Position numbers and translations under genes: made by a program | Part shown: positions 23,714 through 36,394 of the stretch, one piece after another | Numbering within the stretch: position 1 is the first letter of the stretch | Layout of the letters: the number at the start of each line of letters is the position of its first letter | NCBI GenBank assembly: GCA_011503125.2 | Contig: WWBZ02000001.1 | Coordinates: forward strand, 5,828,001-5,892,000 | From: Botryosphaeria dothidea | Lineage: Eukaryota; Ascomycota; Dothideomycetes; Botryosphaeriales; Botryosphaeriaceae | Direction: 5' to 3' | Length of the DNA stretch: 64,000 nucleotides | The notes under the pieces: model-generated | The model's database searches: none | Seen by the model: only the letters and a program-made list of their open reading frames with translations | Told to the model about the DNA's origin: nothing

Positions 23714-25712
23714 AGGGCTATGCGGTGAGAATAAGCAAAAAAGTATCATGTAGTGACATCACGAGCTACGGTTTTGTGTTAAAGCGTAAGCATATTGCAC
23801 TTAGTTCGGTATTGAATAATGAGCAAAGCATGATTGTAATGGATAGACATGCGGTTCAGAAGTTTCAGGTCTGTTCCTGGGAACCGCAAGGGATATCAAT
23901 TCATGGCATCTTTTCTCTACGGAGGCACCAGCGACGGAAAGATGGTCCAATGTGATCCCGCATCCTCACTCACTCGACTCGACCTTGCTCAATATCCTTA
24001 TGCATAACAACGCTTGGTTCAAATTGCTTCCTTAAATAGCATATCTTCCCCTCGTTGACAGGCTCGCTTAGTGTCTCTGCCGCTGCTATATCGTTAGCAC
24101 TAAGTCTTCTGACATATGTGTTTACTACAACAGTGGGACTCAGAAGAACTTACCGTTGATCTGCATGCCAAGATATAGCTCAATATATCCTCCAAGCCAA
24201 CGAGGAATTGATGTGAACAATGCTTCGGGTCAACGTAGAAATAGAACCCCCGGAGATTCACTTCCCGCAACACCGGAGAAGCAGCGATCATAGCTTATAC
24301 CCAGTAAGCAGGACCCATAGGCCTTTATTTCCTCTCAACCTCGCCCAAAGAACTGACCGGATTATTGGGACTGTGCCAGTGCAGTAACGTCCCCCGAGAC
24401 GGATGAAAAACTATCAAGTGGGTCCCAACGATATGGCCCTTTAAGCATCTCGACGATTTATCGCGTGAGACGAACAAGCATGTCACTGCCCAACAGGGGA
24501 CGATATAATTTCCGACGAGACGGGCTGATCACGAGCTAGCAGGATCCATCGAGACGCCACAATCCTAACCTAACGCTTGCAGGACTCCCCACAAAAGAGA
24601 CCTCACGAATTTCACTCGAAACACAGCAAAAAGACAGATGCTGTGTAAGGTATCATTTTGAACGAACAACAGGAAAATAAAAAACAAAGACGCCTGATAT
24701 GCAGTATTGTCGTCATCAATATAATGAAGTTGTCCTTTACATACAGGCGCCACACACTCTCTCTCCGCGGCCTTCACGCTTCGCCGCCTCATTCTCCGAT
24801 CTACAAGGCTGCCAAGGCGCTCGCTTCCTTCGACCTCACCATCGCCACCATATCTGTCTTCTAATTGCACGCAACCTCGTTCCTTACTTCTTTACCACAC
24901 AACACTGCTTTCGGCTAAGCAACGCGCCGCTAATCCTACTTACTCTTCCCAACTCGCAGCTCCACTATACGTCTTTCAAAAACCCCCACAGCTCCCCTCG
25001 CTCCTCAACCACTTCTGCTTGATCCATGTGGGATGGGATGTTAAGGTGTGTGATGGATAATTAAGGAAAAAGAGATTTTACCGGACGGGGGGGGGGGGGG
25101 ATTGGGACGTGGGAATCGCAAAAAACAGTAAAAGGAAAACGCTGAAAAGCACACGCAAAGCACAAGCCGAGCATAAAAGGAAATGTACGGGAAGAGGAAA
25201 AAAAAAAGCACGCAAATCCAGGTATCATGAACAAACCCAATAGAAAAACCAAAAGCACACAAAAGGGACGGAGACTATCTGATTAAAGGAAGTTTAAAAA
25301 GGGGGTTTCTTTCGAAGAGAATTGTGAAGACGGAAGAAGAGAATTTGTTTGACGGGCATTTCTTTCGAGCCTCGGATGGGAACTCTTTATTGTTTTTTTG
25401 CGAATTGTGAGCGAGAAATTGATTTTCTTTCTTGCTTTCAAGACCGCAGTCTACTGTTTCATTGAGATGGTTGGTGGGGTTTTGCAGGAAGCGCAGATTC
25501 GTTTTGCTCGCTCGATTTGGGACGCAAAAAATGATCCGATATCTGTACGCACGCGTGGAGTGGTCGGAGAAAAACGGGAGAGGTTTCGGGGTATACGGTA
25601 TCTAGCGAGGGGCAGAAAGGAGGACGCCGAGATAATGCACGCAATGGATTGGATGATCGTTCTCGGAATAGTATGAGATCAGGCCATCTCATGAAGTGGC
25701 CGGATGGCACGT
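23714..25712. other. 2-kb intergenic region without a recognisable gene
   Basis: Between convergent genes. It contains a run of 14 G at 25087-25100 and purine-rich sequence to about 25350, likely including the ARF 3' UTR. A pyrimidine-rich stretch at 24760-25010 looks like a promoter or leader, but no gene follows it. No tRNA-like fold recognised by eye. Confidence 0.4.
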
Positions 25713-26518
<806 letters not shown>

Positions 26519-27328
26519 TTTGCCGGTGGTGTACGTCGCGCTGCGACACGACTAGTTGCTGAGAGGAGGATGGAAGGGATCGAGGACGACGGAGCGGGCA
26601 CTCAGCGCGAGAGTGGACAGGTAATCGTGGGGGAGTGGGAGAGGTTGAAACGCCGGATTTAGAGAGCGGCGGAAGTGGCAGGGAGATGAGCGGCGTCGGG
26701 ACGGTGTGAAACGCGCTCTGGTGCTGTCCGAGTCGGGGGCGTGATATCGTGGAGAGAGAGTTGCGGGCTGCGAGGCGCGGAAATGCAGAGCACAATTGAA
26801 CCAAGCACGGCTTTGCCGACTCCTTTACTTTGACCCCGCGGGAAAGGGGCCTCCTTCGCGTTTTCTCGAGTGTCTTCGGTGGCTGTTGGAGGGCCGGTGA
26901 TGGGATGGGGGCGGTTCCTGGATGTAGGGCTTAGGCCTGTGGTCAAGTCAGGGGATTCAAGGCCAAGCTGCGATCCGCGAATTGCAAAGCCGCAGGCCTT
27001 ATTTCCCGCGCACGGTCACGACCACAGCGAGCGTTGCGCCTGCCACTTGCGACACAGCTCCCCGCGACGCCGGTTCTTCTTATCACATGCGCCTTGCCCA
27101 ACGGCGGTATAGTAGGCGCAAGCCCGTCCACGCCCGAGTCGAACACGCGCTGCCGGCACCGCGGGCCCTGGCCACCACCGACCTGCGAGTGCGCGGCGAG
27201 GCGCGCGCTATGGCGATCAATTTCACGATGAATTGCACATATAGGAGGATGCGCGCCCGCATGCGCTGAGTTACACATGAAATGGCCCTACCAAAGCTCC
27301 GTCGCCCTCCGACCGCCCGCCCGTCATC
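26519..27328. other. GC-rich intergenic region, ARF1 promoter
   Basis: 810 bp between the ARF1 start and the end of the next minus-strand gene. Long frames here (for example 26659-26946 minus) reflect GC richness, not genes. Confidence 0.45.
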
Positions 27329-28427
27329 TCACCACTTGTCGTCCAGTCCGCGCGCCTTCTCCTCCCTAATGCGCTCATCGTTGATCTCCCACCACCACTC
27401 GTTCGTCTCCGTCTGGAAGTTGCGCTTGATCCGCATGTCCTTGGTCTCCTGCCACGGCTTCGGGCTGAGGATGTAGTGCACGTTCTTCACCTCGTCGTCC
27501 TGCCAGATGGCGTCGTGCACGCCCTTCCATCGCAACGTCTTCAGCGCGTTGTAGATGTACGGGATGGCCACCCACCGTCCGCCAAACACGTCCGAGAGCA
27601 GCGACTGATCGGCGAACTCGTACGTGTCCGTGTTTGATGACTGCAGCGCCCGCAGGATGATGCCGTACACAGCCGCCGAGGGGTTGACTACCTGGAGCCC
27701 GCCGTTAGGCATTCCTAGCCCCGCAGTCGGCGACGCGCCCTCCTTCTGCGCAGCATCTGGCGCCGGGTGTTGAGTGGTGAAAGCGCAATTGCTGGGGACC
27801 CTGCTCCGTGTCAGCGGGGCAGTCCAGTCGCAGGCACAGCTCGTCTTGTTACTCACCAGTTCTCGGGATAATGCGACTTGTGCAGCGGATTGCACACGCA
27901 TGCGTGGCTGGCTGCAAAGACTTTCTGCCCCTCGCCCTTGGTATCTGGAGAATCCAGCTCCAGCTCCATCAGCTCATCCATGTTCTTCAGCACCAGCATG
28001 TCGGCGTCGAGCTGGACCACACGGTCATACTCGACGAGACTGAAGGGAGTGAGCTTGCTCCAGCAGTCGTAGAATCTGGGGTCGTTGCTGTAGTCCTTGT
28101 GCGCCTCGGGCATGAGGTAGGGAACACGCTTCTTGCGGATGCCGCGCGCGTCCAGTGCGCGGTGGCCATAGGCGGGGAAATCATCGGTATATAGCACGAC
28201 CAGCGGGTACTTGGTCTTGACACGCTTCAGCGAGTAGTCGAGTGTCAAGAGGCCCTGCAGATAACTGGTGTTGGTAATTAGGACAGTCCAAACTAGCAGC
28301 GCAGTTAGCATTCAGCCAATGGCGCAGCGCGCGCTCGGCTGTGCCGCACACCTTTACTGGAGTCGACGACGCGGGTCTGGTCGGGGTTGGCCGTCTGCAC
28401 GGCAGCTTGGTCCTCAGCGGAGTGCAT
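27329..28427 (-). CDS. glycosyltransferase family 8 (glycogenin/galactinol synthase-like)
   Basis: Retaining glycosyltransferase using a nucleotide-sugar donor. Three exons on the minus strand: 28352-28427, 27857-28292 and 27329-27800, giving 327 aa. The catalytic fold opens with VWTVLITNTSYLQGLLTLDY; then YPLVVLYTDDFP, and the metal-binding DxD in YDRVVQLDADMLVLKN (near residue 127). Further family blocks are CWSKLTPFSLVEY, ASHACVCNPLHK, and FNSGLQVV-like GGLQVVNPS. Fungal members of this kind are often annotated as glycogenin-like or galactinol synthase-like, but no self-glucosylation tyrosine is evident, so the acceptor is unknown. The ATG at 28427 is the first in-frame one giving a sensible cytosolic N-terminus (MHSAEDQAAVQ). 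Confidence 0.87.
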
Positions 28428-28884
28428 CTTGTCAAGAGGGTCAACTCGTGGTGAGCTTGCTCCGGAAGCAGGGGCGGAGGGGTTCAGGATCAGATCTCCG
28501 CGACGCGGGCGCGCCGGCGGGAGACGTTCTGTTTCTGGGTCGGCGCGCTGGTCGTGACGGACCCCTCGCACGCGGCGGCCGGGCCTTGTGCCTTGAGTCG
28601 CGGGCTCTGATCACTCCAGTTGCCGCCAAGCTGCTGGACGCCTCGCTGTTCTCGGCCTTCCGCGCTCTCGGGATCGCAGCCGACTGCCGCACGCTGCGAT
28701 CTCGCCGCGATACTCTCGCCGTCATCGTCGGCCCAATTGGCCCGCCACACCCCACAGCCAGGCCCTGCAGTGAGGCCCTGATGCGCTGCAGCGCCATGCA
28801 CGGGTCCCTCGCACGTCACCACCGTCTGGGCACCCCGAATTCTCTACCGTGCCGCCGCCAACCTACTCTCCTCCATCGTTGGTG
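28428..28884. promoter_or_regulatory. bidirectional promoter, GT8 / mitochondrial carrier
   Basis: 457 bp between divergent start codons, GC-rich. No specific site assigned. Confidence 0.5.
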
Positions 28885-30052
28885 ATGTCTGTCCCGGGAG
28901 CTGCGCCTGTCGTCGAACATGGCGTCCAAACACCTGCTGCTCCGGTGCAGAGGGAGGCGACGCCCGCTCCGAGCAACTACAAGGGCTTCGTTGCCGGCGT
29001 CTTCTCAGGCATTGCCAAGCTGAGTGGTGAGCGCGCGTGCTTCGCAATTGATTGAGAAATATTGTACTGATATCGTTCTAGTCGGCCACCCGTAAGCTCT
29101 TCAGGCCGCCATTCCCGCCTTCAAACGCTGATAAGATCCCGAAGTTTCGACACGATCAAGGTTCGCCTGCAGACCTCAGATACAACGCACTTTCGCGGCC
29201 CGCTTGACTGCGTGCTGCAGACAATCCGAAATGAGGGCGTGCGCGGACTGTACAAGGGCGCGACGCCGCCGCTCGTGGGCTGGATGGCAATGGATTCGCT
29301 GTAGGTCATTTGCGCACATGCGTCCAAGTAATATGCCTGACACGGCCATAGAATGCTCGGCTCCCTCACCGTCTACCGCCGCCTCCTGCGCGAGAACTTT
29401 TTCAGCAAGTACGAAAAGCTACCTTCCTTGGGCCACGGAATTGCAGGAACCGGAGCTGGTTGGACCGTCAGCTTCATCGCAGCCCCAGTCGAACACGTTA
29501 AGGCGAGGTTGCAGGTACAATATGCGGCGGATAAGGCCAAGCGGCTATACAGCGGTCCAATTGACTGCGCTACGAAACTGGTACATGACCCCATCCGGTG
29601 TATCTCGGGATGAATGGCAAACTGATCTGAGAATAAAGTACCGCGGCTATGGTATTCCCGGCCTCTACCACGGCCTCAGCGCTACCCTTCTTTTCCGCAC
29701 CTTCTTCTTCTTCTGGTGGGGATCCTACGATATATTCTCACGCTTACTTTCCAAGCACACCTCCCTCTCTACTCCTGCCGTCAACTTCTGGGCTGGAGGT
29801 CTTTCCGCCCAGATTTTCTGGATCACAAGCTATCCGTCGGATGTGGTGAAGCAGAGAATCATGACAGACCCCTTGGGTGCGGAAAGGAAGTTCCCCCGCT
29901 GGAGAGACGCGGCGAAAGCTGTCTATCGAGAGAAGGGCTGGAAAGGGTACTGGAGAGGGTTTGTGCCCTGCTTCCTAAGAGCGTTCCCAGCAAACGCCAT
30001 GGCGCTCGTCGCGTTCGAGGGAGTCATGAGGTTCCAAGGTGCTGGGAACTGA
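28885..30052 (+). CDS. mitochondrial carrier family (SLC25) transporter
   Basis: Inner mitochondrial membrane solute carrier. Five exons: 28885-29026, 29082-29091 (a 10-nt microexon), 29145-29300, 29352-29580 and 29639-30052, giving 316 aa, the standard carrier size. All three carrier signatures are present, one per repeat: [24 protein letters not shown] and [12 protein letters not shown]. The first signature is split by the microexon. [13 protein letters not shown] and [13 protein letters not shown] are the matching matrix-helix segments, and [18 protein letters not shown] closes repeat 3. The last segment resembles carnitine/acylcarnitine and amino-acid carriers (Crc1/Ymc1 type), but the substrate cannot be fixed from sequence. 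The ATG at 28885 follows a GTG in frame; I prefer the ATG. Confidence 0.9.
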
Positions 30053-30484
30053 GCATACTGACCAGAATCTCCTGAAAGTCTTGTCTGGAATAATATTGAT
30101 ATTGTAACTGTATAGATCCCTACTCATTCAGGCGCGTCTGCGAAAAGGAAATTTAGACAACTAAGGATAGAGAAAATAGGAACAACTCAATTCTTCAACT
30201 AAAGGTGGAATTCCTTTTGATCCATTCACTGATCGGGCTATAGCATGCATAAACAGCCACTTTCGCGATACACGACACTTCTCGTTTAGACTCAATAAAT
30301 ACTGGACTCTGCATTACGAAAGGAAAGCCGGAGAAGAAATAGCTGAAGCTGCACATTTGCACGTGGTAGAAGCTCCTCCTCAGCCAGCCTCATACGACCC
30401 CCCATCAACCTTCATTATTCTAAACTCAACTTGGGCACCTCTCGGCCCTGCCACGTATTCGAAGCGACTCTTGACTTTCTCGCC
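30053..30484. other. intergenic, no gene recognised
   Basis: AT-richer than its neighbours; holds the carrier 3' UTR. Nothing else seen. Confidence 0.4.
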
Positions 30485-31395
30485 ATGTCTTTTGCCACTA
30501 CATACCGATACGAGCCCCTGGAAAGCGATCGGCACATACGACTCTTGAAGATAGAGGGGCTCAGACTGGAAAGGCTGCTCTGGAAATCGAAGCTCATGCC
30601 CCGCATCCCGAAGGACTCCAAAGCACCGGGATTCAGTATCCTTACCCTTCCATTGATGAAGATGTCAAATACGAAGCGGTCTCTTATGCCTGGGGAGACA
30701 GCCCCGAGTCGCTGAACTTGCCATCGCCAAAGACCAAGGCCACATCGCCCTCACGCAGAGCCTTGTAAACGCTCTTCCTTGCCTTGACAGACAGTCTCAA
30801 ACAGGCCTGCCTTGGATCGATCAAATCTGCACCAATCAGGATGACTTCGAGGAGTGGGGGCACCAAGTGATCCTTATGGGCGATGTTTTCCGAAACTCTT
30901 ATCGGCTGCACGAATACGTAGAAAACCAAACCCCGGATCATCTAACGGCCATGGGTAAGATAATAGACAGGATCAACTTCAGATGTACAGAAAAGTTCTC
31001 ATACAAGCTGGATGTTGAGATACTCAGAGATCTGGAGTCAGCTGCTCAAGAGTTAGCCGAGTTCTCGCGCAAGGGGGTCTGGACAACCAAGGCACCAGTA
31101 GGACCAGTACAGAGGCGCACCGGCCTGACCCACAAAATATCCGTCAATCAGAACGACTTTGAATAAGAGGAGCTTCATTCTGAGTGAGGGTGGCAAAGTT
31201 AGACTGGTCCCTTGGTGGTGTCAGAAAGGACATCTTGTAGCCATCCTCCATGGATGCTCTGTTCCTTTGATACTCCCCAAAAAAGAGAATGATTCAACTC
31301 ACAGCCTCATTGGAGATTGCTATCTTGAGGCAATCATGCAAGGGGATGCCGTGACTTGGCCCGTGGGCGAAGCAAATGAGCTGGTATTGAGCTAG
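30485..31395 (+). pseudogene. decayed HET-domain gene
   Basis: Pieces of a HET protein in the right order but in different frames. Frame one: TYRYEPLESDRHIRLLKIEG, the usual HET opening. A shift near 30560 leads to KYEAVSYAWGDSPESLNLP (HET block 1), ending at a stop. A second shift near 30715 leads to GLPWIDQICTNQDDFEEWG (HET block 2), then a stretch without family features. The far end (31175-31395) carries KVRLVPWWCQKGHLVAIL and LIGDCYLEAIMQGDAV, the conserved C-terminal tail of long HET proteins. HET block 3 and most of the middle are missing. At least two frameshifts and an internal deletion rule out a full product. Confidence 0.8.
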
Positions 31396-31777
31396 ATGAT
31401 GTGTGCATGGCATTCCTTTGTTTCCGTTATCGGTCTCTTGATCAGCCCATGAGTTTGTTGAACGATTTCACTCTTAGTGCGAATAATCCCACTCTAGGGA
31501 ATCTTCGATAGAATCTACCTCTGAATTCAGACATGGAAAATATGTTTATTTCATCATTCATGGCCTAGTGCAGTACATCAAGCAACCTGGAAGAATGGAC
31601 AGCATATCTGAAGCTCAGGTCATGTGCCAGGGTAATTTGATTTGGATTATATCCGTTGGTACACTTGCTTTGAAACCATCCTCCCAATAGCAGAAAGCTA
31701 TGTAACACTGGTCGGCAAGGCAACTCCATGGTGTTTTCTTTATCCGGCTATCTCCCCTTCGCTTTCACCATCAGTGG
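31396..31777. other. intergenic, no gene recognised
   Basis: About 380 bp between a decayed HET gene and the P450 3' end. Nothing seen. Confidence 0.4.
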
Positions 31778-33476
31778 CTACTCCAGTTCGCTTATCCCAA
31801 CATTAATCATTTCTGGAAGTTTGCCCCGGAACACACCATTATCCACCTTATTCCTCTCATCCAAATCCGCCAACTCAAATGTGAACTCCTTCAGTAGTGT
31901 GCTGGATAACTTGTACAAGTTTGTTTGTGCCACGGTCTTCCCAAGACATTGCCGCCCGCCCAAGCCGAAGTGCATCAAGTACCGCGCCCGCGCATTCAAC
32001 TCAGGCTTATCCCAACCTGCAGAATCAAACATATCGTGGTCGCTGCCCCAGATGTCAGTGTTGTGGTGGTAGTATGCGTGATTGCATATGGCAACACACG
32101 TCCGTTTTCTCTTTCAGCAGCAGCAGCAGCAAATAGTGTTTTGGTCAGGTCAAACTTACTCCTTGTGGGATATGTCGCCCAGAGATGACCACACCTTCCC
32201 GCGCCATCACTTTACGTTCCAACGGAAATGAGAAGACGGGGTTTATTCTGAAATTCTCCCGGATGCATTGCCGCAAGTAGGGTAGAGAGGCCTCAACGTC
32301 TGAAGCTGGATAGGCAAGCTGGCCCGTAGACTCAGACAAGGCTGGCAGGTTTGTATCAATCTCCGCAACACACTTCTTCATGATCTCGGGGTTGTGGAGA
32401 AGATGCCAGAAGAGCAGAGCTTGGGTGGCGCTGGTGGTGTGCGTGCCCGCAATTCTGCAATGGTGGAGTCAGCAACCATTCTGACCAGCCCTTCGTCACT
32501 ACTCACATGAATCCAAACGCTTCAGATACCAAGTTCTTCATCGCAAGCCGCTCTCCAGTATCTGGATGTCTGGCCAAGATCAAGTTGGTGAGCAAGTCGT
32601 TCCTCTGTTTAGTATCAGCAGCGCTGCCTTCCTCAACGTCTTTGAGAGCCTCCAGTCTCCGCTGCACGCACTGAGCCGCCAGCTGTGCACATGTCATTCG
32701 TCCCTTGACGAGCTCTTGCATTTTCTTGATTGGCAGCTTAGGTAGCAAAGTCCTCAGTCTCGGTGCCATAGAGGTCCAGGCTCCAGTCGCGACTCCGAGC
32801 AGGCTGTTCTCCTTGACTGGGGGCATGCAGGATTCGTCTCCCTCCGGCATGACTCCGAAGGACTGGCTGAATGCCAACTCGCCCAGAACGTCCACGATAT
32901 AAAAGTCCAGCAGCTTTTTCAGATCGAATGCCTCATTCTTCTCTGCAAGGTGGGAGATTTTGTCTTCTGATATCTTGATATTGAGGTCCAGATAACCCTC
33001 AATTTCCTTTACGTATGAGCTGGAGAAGCTGTGGGACATGTGACGCCTCCGAATTGAATGCGCCTATTGTTTGCAAGCATCGTCAATCAACTCGTCTTCA
33101 GCAAGAGTAGACCAAAATTACGTACAGCTTCATCGCGCATGGCGAACGAGTTCGGATGCCCAGAACCGAAAGCGTCGTAGAGTTCAGATTTCGGCATTGT
33201 CCGGCCTCCTTTTTGGTAGATGATAGACGCCGCATCCTCTGTCGTGATGCTGAGCTTGTTCGGGCCATAGCGCACCAAAGGCCCGTACTTTGCGTGCAGC
33301 TCTTTCAGGGTGTAAGGCTGCTTTAGGGTCAAGAACTTGTAGGATTGCCACAGGTCGGTGAGGGATGCCAGGGCCGAACCGGGAAACTTCGCCAACGGAT
33401 GAAAGTAACGTTGATAAATAAAATATACCACGAACGGTATAATGAGAAGACTGACAGCAAGTTGAGGAAATGGCAT
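31778..33476 (-). CDS. cytochrome P450 monooxygenase
   Basis: Heme-thiolate monooxygenase anchored in the ER membrane. Four exons on the minus strand: 33126-33476, 32507-33063, 32160-32454 and 31778-32110, giving 511 aa, normal. The N-terminal anchor is QLAVSLLIIPFVVYFIYQ, followed by the proline-rich HPLAKFPGS. The I-helix oxygen-binding motif is AGTHTT (305-310), the K-helix ExxR is in IRENFRINP, and the heme-binding loop is FGLGGRQCLG with Cys456 as axial ligand. I chose the ATG at 33476 because it leads straight into the anchor; an upstream Met (33545) would add 23 residues. The third intron is only 49 bp and contains a CAG repeat. The family number and substrate are unknown. No biosynthetic backbone gene lies nearby. 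Confidence 0.92.
32115..32129 (+). repeat. (CAG)5 microsatellite inside a P450 intron
   Basis: Five perfect CAG units. They fall within the 49-bp third intron (32111-32159) close to its acceptor on the minus strand, where they read GCT/CTG and form part of the polypyrimidine region. Confidence 0.85.
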
Positions 33477-34571
33477 AGCCGCTAGCCTTTCAGTGGAAAG
33501 TGTGGATGGGGCTATAGTGCATTGAGAAATACAAGAAGAGGACACTTCTAATATATGCAGTCCTCTTCCATAGAATGACTCTTGAGCCCTGCATCAGAGA
33601 ACCAATCGGGCGGGAGTTTCTGCAGAGCCCGCCGGAAACGCAACCCGAAGGCCGCAGACGACCTGGATGTTGCTTTCCCATGCCGACGGGGTACCTTTTT
33701 GGGATGGAAGAGGAGGCCGACTGGCCGATACTTCGGTGATAAGTATTCCGTAAGCTCCGAGGCCCGTCAATTCCGTTGAGTGATATAGACCGTGCTTACT
33801 GTACAAAGAGTCTGAACCGATCTTTGCTAGCGAGGTTTTAAGCGTGAAAAGTCAGATCTTACGAGACACACTCGGATGAAGGTCAAAGCTCCATAGAAGA
33901 GACCGAGTATATTGTAAGTCAACCGTGAATGCTCTTACTTTATCTCAATGTTTTTGACGATGGAGGAATGTCATGGAAACGCTCACCATCTCCTCTTGTG
34001 CAATCTGAACGCCATCATCCACATTTGCCGTGATCACAGTCTGGGTTTTCATGACTTCTATCATGTACTTTGAAGCGCTAACAGTACATAAACCCTGGTT
34101 TTTATCGGAAGGAGGGACGGCCTGCAGTAGGTGGCCTTCATTTTGATTGAGAAGTCGGGTAGGGCGTAAATTAGGCTCACCTCGCTTCGATTCGGAACCA
34201 GTGCACTCCATGCCAAGGGTACCTCCGGAGACATAAACACCGAAATTCCATCATTCGGCAGCCCCAACCAGGAATCTTATGCCTCGAGTGGGGCGGAACT
34301 CCGTCTCCGGACGGGCGAGACCGGGCGGGAAGGTGCACCGCTATCAGACGCGCAAGCACGCTTGTTATTCGGACTACGCATCAGTGAAACGCCGGATAAA
34401 TTCTGGAAATATTCCCTAATGAGCCTTATTCTATGGAAATCGCTTTTATTGCTCTGATTTCAGATGCTCGTGTGATTGTGGGTTTTGTTCTCGCTGAACG
34501 CCCAAACTGAAACAAAACAAGACACCAGAAGACAACCACCTTTCTACAGTCTCGACGCAAGGTATACCGTT
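33477..34571. other. intergenic, P450 promoter; no gene recognised
   Basis: 1.1 kb between the P450 start and the end of the sulfide:quinone oxidoreductase gene. Minus-strand frames at 33945-34359 lack any family feature. Confidence 0.4.
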
Positions 34572-35924
34572 TCACCTGATGAACCCTCTAGGCCCGCCCC
34601 ATGTGCCTTTGACCATAGATTTGTAGTATACCCACGGAAAGAAGTCTTTCTTCAGATGGTAGAACGCACGCCGCGGAACTGCCTGATCGATACCAAAACT
34701 GGAAAACGTCTCCTTGGGCTCTCCACCGTACTTGAACTCGCAAAGAAGAACCTTACCATACTCTGTCAAAAGTGGGCACGACGTGTATCCATCGTAAATA
34801 GCGTCCGGCTCCTTCCCCTCCATGGCTTGCAGCAAGTTGCGAACTAAAACCGGGGCCGCCGACGTTATTGCTGCAGCAGTCTTGGACGTAGGCAGGCTGG
34901 AAGCATCGCCGGCAGACCAGATGTTGGGGAACGTCCGGTGGCGAGTAGTGTCCTCACTGACGTCCACAAACCCCGCCTCGTTCGCCAACCCGCTGTTCTT
35001 GACAAACGCGTGCGGCTCCATCTTCGGAACCACGTGGAGGAGGTCGAACTTCCTGGTGATTTCGCCACCGGGGTGCGCAAAGGTCGCCGTGTTGCCATCG
35101 ATGGCAACAAGATCGTGCTGGAACAGCCCTTCCACGCCCCTTTCCTGGCGCATCTCCTCGAGCTTGGCGCTGTACTTGGGGACCCCGAACATGGTGGGCA
35201 GGCCGGTCATGAAGCTGATCGTGATTGCTGAGCGGCCGGTCGGATTGTACAGGCCCGCGCGCTTCCAGTGGTCCAGCGCCAGCCACATGATCTTTTGCGG
35301 ACCGCCGGCGCACTTGACGACGCCGGTGGGCTGGGTGAAGATGGCGGTGCCCTTTTGGAGCTTCTTGATCGTGCGGAAGACCTTGTCGCAGGTGCCGTAG
35401 CTGTAGGTGGAGGAGATCAGGTTGTCGGGATCGGCAAGAGCCTCGGGCAGGCCCTTGATGCTGCCGTAGTTGGTGTCGATTCCGGGAGCGATGACAAGGT
35501 GTTCGTAGCTGATTCTGTCGCCGTTTTTGAGTGTAATAAAGTTCTCTGTAGGCGAGAAGGTCTCGACGCCATGCTGGTAGATTTTAAGCTTCGGATCGAT
35601 GAGGCTGTCTAGCGGCCTTCGCAGTTGTTCCTTGTTTTTGAGGCCACCGCCAACGAGAGTCCAGCCGGGTTGGTAGTGATGCCAAACGGCCGGGTCGATA
35701 ACGGCAATGCCGTCCTGTGTGAATTTGCCGGATCGAAGGAGTTGATGGCTGATGGTCAGGCCGGCGCTGCCGCCGCCGATTACTGCAACCTTGTGACTCC
35801 GGACAGCTGATGAGATCGGCGGCGATGCTGTTGCGAAGTGTCGGGTGGCTTTAGAGAGAGTATGTGCAGTGCTAGCCAAGCGCGCGGTAGGGCAGGCTGT
35901 TAAGGTTAAGGCGCTGCTGAACAT
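34572..35924 (-). CDS. sulfide:quinone oxidoreductase, mitochondrial
   Basis: Inner-membrane flavoprotein that oxidises hydrogen sulfide, passes electrons to ubiquinone and forms a persulfide (HMT2/SQRDL type). Single exon, 450 aa. The N-terminus is Ser/Thr/Arg-rich without acids (residues 1-43), a mitochondrial targeting sequence. The FAD motif is VAVIGGGSAG (about 46-55). HHYQPGWTLVGGG is a hallmark of type II SQR. Catalytic cysteines are likely those in VKCAGGPQK and YTSCPLL; the second FAD-binding block is IWSAGDASSLPTSKT. The tail FFPWVYYKSMVKGTWGGP is typical of the mitochondrial enzyme. It lies head-to-head with a persulfide dioxygenase gene, the next enzyme in the same pathway, suggesting joint regulation. 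Confidence 0.95.
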   Translation of the reverse strand: MFSSALTLTACPTARLASTAHTLSKATRHFATASPPISSAVRSHKVAVIGGGSAGLTISHQLLRSGKFTQDGIAVIDPAVWHHYQPGWTLVGGGLKNKEQLRRPLDSLIDPKLKIYQHGVETFSPTENFITLKNGDRISYEHLVIAPGIDTNYGSIKGLPEALADPDNLISSTYSYGTCDKVFRTIKKLQKGTAIFTQPTGVVKCAGGPQKIMWLALDHWKRAGLYNPTGRSAITISFMTGLPTMFGVPKYSAKLEEMRQERGVEGLFQHDLVAIDGNTATFAHPGGEITRKFDLLHVVPKMEPHAFVKNSGLANEAGFVDVSEDTTRHRTFPNIWSAGDASSLPTSKTAAAITSAAPVLVRNLLQAMEGKEPDAIYDGYTSCPLLTEYGKVLLCEFKYGGEPKETFSSFGIDQAVPRRAFYHLKKDFFPWVYYKSMVKGTWGGPRGFIR

Positions 35925-36394
35925 GGTTGGACTCGAGAAATGTGATTGGGCTCGGAAAATATGTAAAGTGAGGCTCTTGAAAAAGTCAAATAAGAAAGAT
36001 AGCGCACCTCAAGCGAAATCGCGACTTGCACTTTGAAGAATATGGGTTGTCTTAAACGCCGACTGCTGTCAGAGTACGGCGGCACAGAGCCCAGCAGTCG
36101 CCGACTAGCCAGAACAGCACGAACCAGGGCTCCGAGGTCCGACGGCACTTACTCTGATGCTCTGAGGTATACTCGATTAGGGGCTGTGTCAGAGCAAGTC
36201 CTGACTCCAACGAGATTTCCTAAACGGTCCAAGTGTTCCATTTGCGCAGTGGTGGACTGATCGGCGAGCTGACATGCAGTTCGCCGATGCACGGAACCGG
36301 TTGCTATTGCGTCCTGTAGGGGTTTCGGCTCGGTCTTAAATATCATGCTACCCGGTAGCCATCGAGGCTCACATCAACCTTCAAAGACATAAAG
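35925..36394. promoter_or_regulatory. shared divergent promoter of the sulfide-oxidation pair
   Basis: 470 bp between the start codons of sulfide:quinone oxidoreductase (minus) and persulfide dioxygenase (plus). Both promoters must lie here. No factor-binding site is assigned. Confidence 0.6.
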